Shown here piece after piece: positions 1-8,157 of a DNA stretch of 64,000 nt. Under the pieces are notes generated by a model. It had not been told where the DNA came from and made no database searches. It saw only the letters and a program-made list of their open reading frames with translations. Made by a program: the position numbers and the translations under genes. Numbering within the stretch: position 1 is the stretch's first letter; each line of letters opens with the position of its first letter. Origin of the DNA: Trichlorobacter ammonificans (GTDB lineage: Bacteria > Desulfobacterota > Desulfuromonadia > Geobacterales > Pseudopelobacteraceae); the NCBI RefSeq assembly GCF_933509905.1, contig NZ_OW150024.1, positions 2,840,001 to 2,904,000 on the forward strand. Reading direction: 5' to 3'.

Positions 1-176
1 AGCGCCTGCCCCGGCTGTTGCGCGGAAAGCGTTACCCGGTCTTCTACCGGCTCCCGACTCCGACCACCAACGGAACGACGCTTTTCCGCTTCCGTACCGT
101 CTGCCGCCGGTATACCGGAAAACTGCCGGACGGGAACCGTCCCGGCTCCCCTGTCTGCAACAGCGGAGAACTCCAT
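1..176 (-). CDS. Possible N-terminal fragment of an unidentified protein (runs off the window)
   Basis: A minus-strand reading frame opens with ATG at 176 and stays open to the window edge, giving 58 residues without a stop. An AGAGGTGA stretch lies about 8 bases upstream, which is a good ribosome binding site. The peptide is hydrophilic, without a signal peptide or membrane segment, and ends in a segment reading DRVTLSAQQ. I do not recognise the family. The two other reading directions here are also partly open, as is usual in GC-rich DNA, so the call rests on the ribosome binding site and start alone. Confidence 0.4.
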   Translation of the reverse strand, partial: MEFSAVADRGAGTVPVRQFSGIPAADGTEAEKRRSVGGRSREPVEDRVTLSAQQPGQA

Positions 177-255
177 TGAAGAATCACCTCTGGGACCAGA
201 CTATCCTGTTCCTGCAAGCAGTGTACACGGCATCCGGGTACAACGGCCTACGACA

Positions 256-1158
256 TTACAGACCGGCCCTGGCCATTTCCTCCACCAGCTTTTTCTGACT
301 ACTGTTCAGCCCTTCCGGTACATGGACGTTGATCTTGACGTACAGGTCCCCTTTGGCGTTGGAACCGGGCGTCTTGATACCGCATCCCTTCAGGCGGAGC
401 TTCGTACCGGGCTGGATACCGGGCGGCACCTTGATCCGCCGGGTTTCCTCCAGGGTCGGCACCTCCAGGCTGACTCCCAGACAGGCCTCACTGAAGCGGA
501 TGGTCCGCTCCACGAACAAATCTCCGCCGTCACGGCTAAACACCGGGTCATGGGCAACCCGTACGATCAAGAACAGATCGCCGCTGGGACCGCCGTTTTC
601 CCCGTCGCTCCCCTTGCCGGCGATTCTGACCCGACTGCCGTTATCGACACCGGCGGGAATCCGGACCTTCAACTCCTCCCGCACGCCGTTGCGCCGGAAA
701 GCCACCAGCTTTTCGCCGCCCAGCGCCGCCTCGCGAAAGCCCACGTCCAGCTCCAGGGTCAGATCGGCACCCCGTTGCGGCCCCCTGCGGAATCCGCCGC
801 CACCGCTACTCCGGCGGAAGGCGCCGCCGAACAGCCGGGAGAAAATATCATCTCCGCCGTCCCCCATCCCCATATCCCGGAAGGTGCCGGAGAAATCAAA
901 CCCCTTGAAGATATCCTCCTGAGAATACTGACGATGGAAGTCAGACGACCCGAACGTATCGTACTGCTTGCGTTTTTCCGGGTCGGAGAGTACGGCGTAG
1001 GCTTCGTTGATCTCCTTGAACTTCTCCTCGGCGGCGCTATCTCCCTGGTTGCGGTCCGGATGGTACTTCACCGCCAGCTTGCGGAACGCCTTCTTGATGT
1101 CGTCGGCGGTTGCCGTCTTTTCGACTCCCAGCGACTTGTAGTAATCCGTCTGCGCCAT
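256..1158 (-). CDS. cbpA: CbpA-type DnaJ co-chaperone
   Basis: This 300-residue cytoplasmic co-chaperone should stimulate DnaK ATP hydrolysis and deliver substrates. The N-terminal J-domain (about residues 3-70) carries the HPD signature in KYHPDRN. A Gly/Phe-rich linker (about 75-130) follows, then the two beta-barrel substrate-binding domains and the C-terminal dimerisation end. The CxxCxGxG zinc-finger repeats of true DnaJ are absent, which makes it a class II (CbpA-like) protein. The ATG at 1158 begins MAQTDYYKSLG, where the J-domain starts; an upstream in-frame ATG would only add 42 unrelated residues. It reads alone, followed downstream by the partial minus-strand frame at the window edge. 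Confidence 0.93.
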   Translation of the reverse strand: MAQTDYYKSLGVEKTATADDIKKAFRKLAVKYHPDRNQGDSAAEEKFKEINEAYAVLSDPEKRKQYDTFGSSDFHRQYSQEDIFKGFDFSGTFRDMGMGDGGDDIFSRLFGGAFRRSSGGGGFRRGPQRGADLTLELDVGFREAALGGEKLVAFRRNGVREELKVRIPAGVDNGSRVRIAGKGSDGENGGPSGDLFLIVRVAHDPVFSRDGGDLFVERTIRFSEACLGVSLEVPTLEETRRIKVPPGIQPGTKLRLKGCGIKTPGSNAKGDLYVKINVHVPEGLNSSQKKLVEEMARAGL

Positions 1159-1285
1159 AATCGATAACCTTGTATGATTCCGTGGAATTACCTCTTTGAA
1201 TCGTAAAGTAGGCAGCTTTCGGCCGGCTGTCAACACCGTTCCCGCCGGAACGATACCCCGTGCCGCACGGATGTTGCACGGCAAC

Positions 1286-1311
1286 GGGCGACCGGCATAT
1301 CCCGGTCGCCC
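1286..1311. terminator. GC-rich hairpin between the lipoprotein gene and cbpA
   Basis: Ten-base perfect arms GGGCGACCGG and CCGGTCGCCC flank a 6-base loop. It lies about 100 bases beyond the stop of the lipoprotein gene and before the cbpA start. No T-run follows on either strand, so it is either a weak or factor-assisted terminator or a structural repeat. Confidence 0.35.
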
Positions 1312-1410
1312 GCCACAGGTAGCATGACACCGGCAGCGGTCGGTTCGTTCAGAGCTGATCCTGCCCGCAAACCGTGCCCTGGAGTTCCCTCGTCCGGGAG
1401 AGCGATCAGC

Positions 1411-1857
1411 CTAGCGGGCGTACCCCACTGCCTGTGCCTCGGCAAGCGTGAGAACGACTTGGTCTTTCGATACCGCCGTCCGCTCCAGCTTACTCCAGTC
1501 AACGGCCTCGGGCAGCGCCATTTCCCGGCTGACAATCCGGCGAACCGCTTCCGGGTCGCGCAGCACCTCAGGGTCCAGTCGTATGGCGGCCACAGCCCCG
1601 TTTTCCAGCGACACCCTGTTCTTCTGACCGGCAGGCAGGTAGATCGCGCCGGTGTCGAAATCGACGATATAGGCGACTACTCCCGGAATGATACAGAAGA
1701 GCAGCCCCAGGCCGTCAAGGATGGCAACCTTGATATCGATTTCTCCGGCCTTCTGTCCCCGCCGCTCCGGATACATCAGCGTGCCGCAGGCGGCAAGCTG
1801 CAGCATGAGCACAACAGTCACGCCGGCAGCAACGGCCTTGATCATTATCTTTTGCAT
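1411..1857 (-). CDS. Small predicted lipoprotein
   Basis: The product is 148 residues. Its N-terminus is a short basic stretch, a hydrophobic core and a lipobox LAAC (Cys at about residue 24), so it should be processed by signal peptidase II and anchored to a membrane. A second hydrophobic segment (about residues 47-66, GLGLLFCIIPGVVAYIVDF) is followed by DTGAIYLP, a pattern seen in small YidQ-like and related lipoproteins. I cannot assign a function. It is transcribed alone between tag and cbpA on the same strand. Confidence 0.75.
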   Translation of the reverse strand: MQKIMIKAVAAGVTVVLMLQLAACGTLMYPERRGQKAGEIDIKVAILDGLGLLFCIIPGVVAYIVDFDTGAIYLPAGQKNRVSLENGAVAAIRLDPEVLRDPEAVRRIVSREMALPEAVDWSKLERTAVSKDQVVLTLAEAQAVGYAR

Positions 1858-1882
1858 GGGACACCTCCTCGGATACGTGATA

Positions 1883-2467
1883 TTACAGGCGCAGCTCCCG
1901 CCAACGGAAGCAGTCCGTGGTGTGATCGTTGACCATCCCCACCGCCTGCATGTGGGCGTAGCAGATGGTGCTGCCCACGAAACGGAATCCCCGTTGCTTG
2001 AGATCCTTGCTCAGGGCGTCGGACACCGGCGTGCTGGCCGGCACCTCCGCCAGGCTCTTCCAGCTGTTCTGCACCGGTCTGCCGTCAACAAAACGCCACA
2101 TATAGGCATTGAACGAGCCGAACTGTTCCTGCACCGCGAGGAAGGCCCGGGCATTGCTCACCGCCGACTCCACCTTCAGCCGGTTGCGCACAATGCCGGG
2201 GTTGGCCAGTAACGTCGCAATCTTTGTCTGATCAAACCGGGCCACCACTTCGGGATCGAAGCCGGCAAAAGCCTCACGGTAGGCGTCCCGTTTGCGCAGG
2301 ATGGTGATCCAGGACAGCCCGGCCTGGGCCCCCTCCAAAGTCAGGAACTCAAAGAGCAGGCGGTCGTCGTGTACCGGCACCCCCCATTCCTCGTCGTGAT
2401 AACGGCAGTAGAGCGGGTCGCTGCCGCTCCAGCCACAGCGGTTCAATGATGCTTCACGCGTTGTCAT
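1883..2467 (-). CDS. tag: DNA-3-methyladenine glycosylase I
   Basis: Tag removes 3-methyladenine from alkylated DNA by cleaving the N-glycosidic bond, starting base-excision repair. The 194-residue product has the typical opening RCGWSGSDPLYCRYHDEEWG, including the conserved Cys of the Tag zinc site, then the conserved block GAQAGLSWITILRKRDAYREAF. The C-terminal GFRFVGSTICYAHMQAVGMVNDH supplies the rest of the His/Cys metal site. Start chosen at 2467 (MTTREAS) because AAAGGTGAG lies immediately upstream; an ATG five codons earlier has no ribosome binding site and overlaps that sequence. Length is normal for the family. Confidence 0.95.
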   Translation of the reverse strand: MTTREASLNRCGWSGSDPLYCRYHDEEWGVPVHDDRLLFEFLTLEGAQAGLSWITILRKRDAYREAFAGFDPEVVARFDQTKIATLLANPGIVRNRLKVESAVSNARAFLAVQEQFGSFNAYMWRFVDGRPVQNSWKSLAEVPASTPVSDALSKDLKQRGFRFVGSTICYAHMQAVGMVNDHTTDCFRWRELRL

Positions 2468-2536
2468 GGTCTCACCTTTCACCCGGATACGTCAACCGGC
2501 AAGCCCTGTGGTGCAGTTCAGCCCCCCTCCGGCGGC

Positions 2537-4201
2537 TCAATCGGTCACCCGGTTCCTGCCTCTCTCCTTTGCCCGATACAACGCCTGATCGGCCCGACGC
2601 ACCGCCTCTTCCTCGCTGCCGTCCTGCCGGCCGGCTTCGGCCACCCCGATACTAATGGTGACCCGCCCCGCCCCGGGGGCAACGGAATCGGCCACGCCGG
2701 CACGAAGCTTTTCGGCAAGCACCAGGGCACCCTGCCGGTCAGTGTCCGGCAGCAGCGCCAGGAACTCCTCGCCGCCGAAACGGGCAACAAAATCGCTCTG
2801 ACGCAACGAGCCGGCCAGCAGAGCCGCCACATGCCTGAGCACCAGATCCCCCACCTCATGACCGAAGGTGTCGTTCACCCGTTTGAAATGATCGATGTCC
2901 ATCAGCAGCAAACCATAAGACGTCCCGGAACGCTGCATGCGCACAAACTCGTCATGGAGCCGTTCGTTCGCTGCCCGGCGATTGTGAAGGCCGGTCAGGG
3001 CGTCGTGCAGGGCGATCCGCTCCAGCTCCCGGTTGGCCGTTACCAGTTCCGCGGTGCGCTCCTGCACCTTCAACTCCAGATACTGATTGCTTTCTTCCAG
3101 TTGCCGCTTCCGCTCCAGCAGGGTCGAGGTCATGCCGCGCAACGAATCCGCCAGTTTCTGGATCTCGCGGATACCGCTGGTGAGGGTAAAGGGGGTTGCT
3201 TCGTCCCCCTGCTCGATCGTGTGGGCAACTTCGGCCAAGTGCTCCACCGGCCGGCTGAAGGCCACCGCCGCGCGGTAGGCCAGAAACATGAACATCACCG
3301 CAATGCCCACTCCAATCACCAGCAGGGTACGCTGCAACGCGGCTACCGGCGCCAGCGCGCTGGCGATCGGTTGCCGCACCAGCACCCGCCATTTCAGCTC
3401 GGTGGACGTTCCGGCGGTCACAGTCACGATGCCGGTCATGTAGCGATGACCGCCGTCCCAGTCGATAACCGCCGGCTTTCCGTCGGTGGGGAGCGCTGCG
3501 GGTATCTTCACCTGTCCCATGTACCGATAGGGGTACAGGATATCTCCCCGTCGGTCGATGATCAACACCTCGACACCATTGAGACCGGCATCCCCCGGCA
3601 GGGCATTTTTGATCACCTCATCCACCCAGGCCCAGTGGGCATGGGTGGCCAGCACCCCCCGCAGTCTGCCGGCAGCGTCACGCACCGGTGCCGCAAAATC
3701 CACGAATCGGAGCGGTTCGCTGGGATTCTCGGCCTTCAGCTTCTTGGCCAGCAAAACCGCTTCGTGTACGTCGCCGACGAAAACGTTCTCCCGGCCACGG
3801 ATGAACCATTCCCGCTGGGCCGCCGACACCCCCTCCAGCAGCCCGTCGGCAGCGGTCAGGATGGTTCCCTCTCCATCAGTCACGCCGATCCAGGCGTAAT
3901 GCCGGTAGGACTGCCGCGCCAAGTCCAGGGTTGTCCTGATATCAGGACTGTCGAGACGTTCACGCGTCAAAAGCGGCGAACGGCTCAACAGCACCACCTC
4001 CCGTTCCCGCTCCCGCAGGTTGGCGGCCAGGGAGCCGGCAATGCTGCGGGTGAGCCGTTGCAGCCGGAAACGGCTGTCCTCCTTCATGTGTAACGACGCA
4101 ACATGGTTAAGGTACAGGGCCACACCGAATCCCACCAGCAGGGCCAGACCGCCGAAGAGCAGGGACAGCCGCAAACGAAAGCTGTTGAATCGTCCGATCA
4201 T
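2537..4201 (-). CDS. Membrane diguanylate cyclase with periplasmic Cache-type sensor
   Basis: The 554-residue protein should make cyclic-di-GMP from two GTP in response to an extracytoplasmic signal. It has an N-terminal membrane segment (about residues 9-30), a Cache-like sensory region of about 250 residues, a second membrane segment (about 290-310), a HAMP-like and coiled-coil linker (ERKRQLEESNQYLELKVQERTAEL), and a C-terminal GGDEF domain. The active-site loop reads GGEEF. RQSD five residues before it is an intact product-inhibition site (RxxD), so feedback control is expected. Start chosen at 4201 (MIGRFNSF) with GAGGGG upstream. It begins 19 bases after the transglutaminase-like gene and is probably co-transcribed with it. 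Confidence 0.92.
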   Translation of the reverse strand: MIGRFNSFRLRLSLLFGGLALLVGFGVALYLNHVASLHMKEDSRFRLQRLTRSIAGSLAANLREREREVVLLSRSPLLTRERLDSPDIRTTLDLARQSYRHYAWIGVTDGEGTILTAADGLLEGVSAAQREWFIRGRENVFVGDVHEAVLLAKKLKAENPSEPLRFVDFAAPVRDAAGRLRGVLATHAHWAWVDEVIKNALPGDAGLNGVEVLIIDRRGDILYPYRYMGQVKIPAALPTDGKPAVIDWDGGHRYMTGIVTVTAGTSTELKWRVLVRQPIASALAPVAALQRTLLVIGVGIAVMFMFLAYRAAVAFSRPVEHLAEVAHTIEQGDEATPFTLTSGIREIQKLADSLRGMTSTLLERKRQLEESNQYLELKVQERTAELVTANRELERIALHDALTGLHNRRAANERLHDEFVRMQRSGTSYGLLLMDIDHFKRVNDTFGHEVGDLVLRHVAALLAGSLRQSDFVARFGGEEFLALLPDTDRQGALVLAEKLRAGVADSVAPGAGRVTISIGVAEAGRQDGSEEEAVRRADQALYRAKERGRNRVTD

Positions 4202-4220
4202 GACCACCCCTCGCACCAGA

Positions 4221-4805
4221 TCAGCATTCCTCCGCCGGACGCAGGTCCGGCAGATTTTCATAGACCTCTTCAACCGTGGCGCACCGGGTCAACACCTGCA
4301 CCACAACCGGCAGCGGCTCCGGCCACACCTCCGGCAGGTCGGCCTCATCCGGCTGCATCACCGGAAAGGCCAGCCGCTCGTACGGCGGGCAGAAGCGGGC
4401 ATCCACCCCCGGCTTGTTGCCCCGCGCATCGATGCGGTACCAGCCGTACTCCTCAAGCCAGACCGCGTTCAGGCCGTGCAGGCAATAGGGCGGGCCGGAA
4501 TCCCCCACCGACAGCCGCTGGTAGCACAGACCGGCAGGTATGGCGTTGGCCCGCAACAGCGCGGCCAGCAGATGGCTCTTGGCGTAGCAGTAGCCGGTGG
4601 CGTGGGCCAGCACGTCGGAGGCGACGCAGGTCACCGGATTCCGGCGGTAATCCCAACTGTGCCTGATCTCGTCCCGCACGAACTCGAAACAGCGCCGGGC
4701 GATTTCGGTTGTGTCCGCCTGATCCCCGGCCAGCTCACGCGCCGTGGCCAGCACCGCCGGATGCTGCCAGTTGATGATCTCGGTGGATTGGAGGTAGAGG
4801 TTCAT
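4221..4805 (-). CDS. Transglutaminase-like cysteine protease-fold protein
   Basis: The product is 194 residues with a transglutaminase-core fold. The region DIRHSWDYR...ATGYCYAKSHLLAALLRANAIPAGLCYQRL carries the catalytic Cys (GYCYAKS), with the His in YCLHGLNAVWL and the Asp in YRIDARGN. The family hydrolyses or transfers amide and peptide bonds; the substrate is unknown here. No signal peptide is visible. Start at 4805 (MNLYLQS) was chosen because it fits family length; the longer upstream extension runs through the palindromic repeat at 4865-4896. It is the upstream partner of the diguanylate cyclase gene. Confidence 0.85.
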   Translation of the reverse strand: MNLYLQSTEIINWQHPAVLATARELAGDQADTTEIARRCFEFVRDEIRHSWDYRRNPVTCVASDVLAHATGYCYAKSHLLAALLRANAIPAGLCYQRLSVGDSGPPYCLHGLNAVWLEEYGWYRIDARGNKPGVDARFCPPYERLAFPVMQPDEADLPEVWPEPLPVVVQVLTRCATVEEVYENLPDLRPAEEC

Positions 4806-4864
4806 GGTTTGAGCCTTGGGGCTGGGTTCATATTGTTGCCCTCGTTCGACTAACTTCGTTATTG

Positions 4865-4896
4865 ACCGGTTCGCGCGCGCACGTGCGTGAACCGGT
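4865..4896. repeat. 32-base GC-rich palindrome, copy 1
   Basis: The arms are ACCGGTTCGCGC and GCGTGAACCGGT, with a single arm mismatch (a G-U pair in RNA). It is followed by TGATCTTCCCAAATGGAA. A near-identical palindrome with a matching flank occurs at 15491-15524. It lies 3' of the DUF4143 ATPase gene at 5032-6210, as the second copy originally did for the ATPase at 16764-17930. No T-run follows, so it does not look like a simple terminator. Confidence 0.8.
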
Positions 4897-5031
4897 GATC
4901 TTCCCAAATGGAATGTTTATCCTGCAAATCCTGGGGTAACCGAACCAACATTATCCAGCCCTACCACCGTATCAGCTTCATCCAATCGTGGAAGAGCCTG
5001 CACCATCCAAAACCCGCCACCAGCCATTCGG

Positions 5032-6210
5032 TTACGCAAGCCCTGCAATAACATCACCGATATGGGGATATCCAACCACCAGCATGCCGTTACTGCGCTG
5101 CTGGCGCTCTGTTGCCCCGCAGATGAGCAACCCCGGCCGGGCAGCCGCATTCAGCTTGCGGTAGTGGTCAATCCCTTTCCAGGCGCTTTGCTGGATAGTC
5201 GCACCCAGCTTGATCTCTATCGGCACAATGCCTGCCGGCGACTCAAACAACAGATCCACCTCATGTCCGGCATTGTCGCGCCAATAGTAGAGGCGCGGCT
5301 CACGCACCATGTTCAGGCGTTGTTTCATCAACTCCGTCACCACAAAGGTTTCAAACAGGGCTCCCACCAAAGGATGATGCGTGATCTGGCCGGGCTGTTC
5401 AATAGCCAGCAGGTGGGCGGCCAGCCCCACATCCCAGAAATAGAGCTTGGGGGATTTGACCAGCCGCTTGTTGAAATTCTCAAAATGAGGCTGCAGCAGG
5501 GTGATGATGAAGCTGGCTTCCAGGACAGAGAGCCACGCACGGGCAGTTCCGTGGTTGATGCCGCAATCGGCGGCCAGTGAGTTGATGTTGAGAATCTGTC
5601 CCGTACGTCCGGCGCACAGGCGTAAAAAACGGGTAAAGAGCGCCAGGTTCTTGACGGCCATGATCTCGCGGACATCCCGCTCAACGTAGGTGGTCAGGTA
5701 GAACGAGAGCGCTTCGACAGGGTCCAGTTGATCATTCAGAATGCGCGGATAAAACCCTTCAAACAGCATCTGCGAAATTTCCGGCTGCGCTGCCTGGGCA
5801 TAGCGCTCCTGAAATGAAAACGGCAGCAGCTTCAGAATGGCCGTACGTCCGGCAAGTGATTGGGTAACCCGCTCCATCAGCAGAAACTGGTGGCTGCCGG
5901 TAATAATATAAGCGCCTTTCCGGGTCGGGTCGGCATCCACCAGCACCTGCAATTCCGAGAGCAGGCCCGGCGCCCGTTGAATCTCGTCAATCACCGCGCC
6001 GCCTGCCGCGTAATCCCGCAGAAAGCCTTGCGGGTCGTTCAGCGCATAGTCGCGCAGGGCAAGCTGCTCAAGGGAAACGTAAGGCTTATCGGGAAAGGTC
6101 ATCCGGCACAGGGTGCTTTTACCTGATTGGCGCGGCCCGACTATCGTCACAATCGGGTATTGACCAGCCAGCCGGAGCAATTCCGGCTGTATGGTTCGAT
6201 GTATGAGCAT
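5032..6210 (-). CDS. AAA+ ATPase with DUF4143 domain (copy 1 of 3)
   Basis: The 392-residue cytoplasmic P-loop ATPase has Walker A in GPRQSGKST (about residues 26-34), Walker B/sensor region AVIDEIQRAP (about 72-81), the ITGSHQFLL sensor-1 segment, and a C-terminal DUF4143 region ending in a PD-(D/E)xK-like block (HEVDLLFESPAGIVPIEIK). That D...E-x-K arrangement resembles a nuclease-like fold. Family members are common in bacteria and archaea, often in accessory regions; their physiological role is unsettled. It is closely related to the product at 16764-17930 (shared FPDKPY.SLE, TGSQ/HQF, YVERDVR, NFNKRLVKSPKLYF) and more distantly to that at 12386-13636. Confidence 0.88.
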   Translation of the reverse strand: MLIHRTIQPELLRLAGQYPIVTIVGPRQSGKSTLCRMTFPDKPYVSLEQLALRDYALNDPQGFLRDYAAGGAVIDEIQRAPGLLSELQVLVDADPTRKGAYIITGSHQFLLMERVTQSLAGRTAILKLLPFSFQERYAQAAQPEISQMLFEGFYPRILNDQLDPVEALSFYLTTYVERDVREIMAVKNLALFTRFLRLCAGRTGQILNINSLAADCGINHGTARAWLSVLEASFIITLLQPHFENFNKRLVKSPKLYFWDVGLAAHLLAIEQPGQITHHPLVGALFETFVVTELMKQRLNMVREPRLYYWRDNAGHEVDLLFESPAGIVPIEIKLGATIQQSAWKGIDHYRKLNAAARPGLLICGATERQQRSNGMLVVGYPHIGDVIAGLA

Positions 6211-6343
6211 GTTCAGTAGGTTATCATGAATTCGTACAAATTTACAGTTGAAATGTAATTTTGTACAAATTCATATATCCAGCTTCCAGAAATGAAGCAT
6301 CTATAAATCGCCTGCGTGGCAGTATCTGTCAATAGTTGCCCCC

Positions 6344-7120
6344 CTAGAACCCGCCAGCGGCAGCCTGCAGGCGGGCCAGTTCCTCCTTGCGGCGTAACAG
6401 AAGCTGCCGCTCCTTCAGCTCCTCCGGCGTTCGCAGGTTGGTCAGGGCTTCGGTTTCAGTGTCAAACACCCAGATATCGTCGGCATTGGTGGTGTCCAGA
6501 CAGACCCAGCGTTCCGTCACCACCGGTTCCTTCTGCTCGGTGTGGCCGAACAACTGGCGGTAAACGGGATCGAGACGCACGTTCTCGCGGAACGGGTCCA
6601 GCCAGAAGATGCCGCCGTAGGGGGCGCGGCCGCCGCGGGCCACCGGCACGTTGAAGAGGGGGCTCCCATGATCCCCCGCGAGGCAGGCGTAAAAATGTGC
6701 GTTGATGCAGTCGGCCAGGTAGCGGGAATTCCCCCGGCAGCACCCTCCTGGAGTCAGTCCCCAGCCCCCTTCGGCAAAGCCGGCATGGGTACAGAACCAG
6801 CCGTCGGCCCAGTGGGCCGCCACCAGCCGACGGCGTTGCAGCAGGTCATCGAACAGCCGCCGGAACTGGTCCGCGTGGCTGTGCTGGTAGCCGCTGCTGC
6901 GCCAGGGGGCCTTGCTCAGGTAGTGCAGGTCATGGTTCCCCCAGAGCATGACCGCATCGCTTGCCGCCAGCAGCTCCACCACCCGCACCTGGGATTCGAA
7001 GCTCTCGCGGAAGGAATCCACGTAGTCCCCCAGGGCCACATGGAGCTGGTCCGGACGGTGGGCCAGAAACCGTTCCACCTTGTCCACATTACCGTGGATA
7101 TCGCCGACAACGATTGCCAT
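6344..7120 (-). CDS. Calcineurin-like metallophosphatase
   Basis: The 258-residue product has the ordered metal-binding motifs of the phosphoprotein phosphatase/metallophosphoesterase family: GDIHG at residues 6-10, GDYVD at about 31, and GNHDLH at about 61. A later His lies in CTHAGF. These build a di-metal site that hydrolyses phosphomonoesters or nucleotides. The substrate cannot be read from sequence. GGAGGAG lies 8 bases before the ATG at 7120. It is the downstream neighbour of a J-domain protein gene 90 bases away on the same strand, so they may be co-transcribed. No signal peptide, so it should act in the cytoplasm. Confidence 0.88.
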   Translation of the reverse strand: MAIVVGDIHGNVDKVERFLAHRPDQLHVALGDYVDSFRESFESQVRVVELLAASDAVMLWGNHDLHYLSKAPWRSSGYQHSHADQFRRLFDDLLQRRRLVAAHWADGWFCTHAGFAEGGWGLTPGGCCRGNSRYLADCINAHFYACLAGDHGSPLFNVPVARGGRAPYGGIFWLDPFRENVRLDPVYRQLFGHTEQKEPVVTERWVCLDTTNADDIWVFDTETEALTNLRTPEELKERQLLLRRKEELARLQAAAGGF

Positions 7121-7210
7121 TTCCGGTCTCCTCCGCGCCTACGGTCAACTGGCAGCGGGAGGTCGGTACCTGGTGCCGCATCCCGCCATCCGCCGGAATG
7201 ATACGACGGG

Positions 7211-7993
7211 TCAGCGTACCAGTCCCGCCGGGTTGAAGGGGGGGATCGGTCCGCCTCCCCGTTCGATGCTGGCGTTGTGCCGCTGCATCGCCGCCAGCAG
7301 CCGGTTGACGTCGGCCGTCAACAGGATGCGTTCCTTCACGAAATATTGCCCCAGGCGGGGTTGGCAATGGTGCTGATGTCTGACCAGGAAGGCGGCCTGT
7401 TTTTCGGTCAGCAGCCCCAGGGCCACGGCCCGCTCGCCGAACATGCCGGGAATTTCCGTGGCTGCGCGGACCGCCTGGATATCCTTGTCGGTCATCCAGC
7501 CCCAGGCCTTGGCGATCTCGCCGTAGGCGGGGCGCTGGTCCCGCTGCCAGCGCATGCCGCGGACCAGGTCCTGCCAGGAGACCTCGCCGGCACAATAGAC
7601 GAACTGGCCGAACTTCAGCTTGTAGGTGGGGAACACGCCGGTGTAGTACCGTTCGTGCTCTTTTCTGGGCAGTTTTTCCGTGACGGGACGCGGCCGGACG
7701 ATGGTGGGACGGGCGGGGCGGGACGGGGATGCCGTTGCAGCCTGCTGCCGGTGCCCGGCTGCAGTTAGGCGCGCGGCTTTTTCCTGAGCCGTGCGCAGGT
7801 GTTCGATCAGAATGTCCCGGGCCGACACAAGCGAGCTGACCGCCTCGCCGCAACACGGCGAGGTGGCGCACGCGGAATCGGGATGAAGCGTGCGCACCCG
7901 CCGCCGGAAGGCCGATTTCACTTCGGCGGGGGTGACCCGCCGTAGATCGGTAGCTTCACCGAACAGTATCCGTACCGCATCAGCTGGCTGCAT
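7211..7993 (-). CDS. J-domain protein with an unassigned C-terminal region
   Basis: The 260-residue product begins with a J-domain-like helical region (about residues 1-70) with an intact HPD (RTLHPDSA), so DnaK interaction is plausible. An insertion after HPD carries Cys residues (CATSPCC). A Pro/Ala/Arg-rich linker (about 75-110) leads to a C-terminal region of about 150 residues: YYTGVFPTYKLKFGQFVYCAGEVSWQDLVRGMRWQ, then two predicted helix pairs including MFGERAVALGLLTEKQAAFLV. The last segment resembles repeats seen in type IV pilus/secretion N-terminal domains, where ALGLLT-like helices recur. Its role is unknown; the adjacent phosphatase is its only clear neighbour. Confidence 0.75.
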   Translation of the reverse strand: MQPADAVRILFGEATDLRRVTPAEVKSAFRRRVRTLHPDSACATSPCCGEAVSSLVSARDILIEHLRTAQEKAARLTAAGHRQQAATASPSRPARPTIVRPRPVTEKLPRKEHERYYTGVFPTYKLKFGQFVYCAGEVSWQDLVRGMRWQRDQRPAYGEIAKAWGWMTDKDIQAVRAATEIPGMFGERAVALGLLTEKQAAFLVRHQHHCQPRLGQYFVKERILLTADVNRLLAAMQRHNASIERGGGPIPPFNPAGLVR

Positions 7994-8157
7994 GATCGTT
8001 TGTCGTCCTCATCGCCATGACTCCCCAGGCCAGCCGGCCTGCAAACGGTGCTGTGTTCCGGAGCTCCGGAGCAGTGTTCCTGACAATAGCCGACATCACC
8101 ACCCGATTCAATCGGGAACTGCCGTGAGCTGGCCGGAACGGTTCGACTGCTCCTGGC

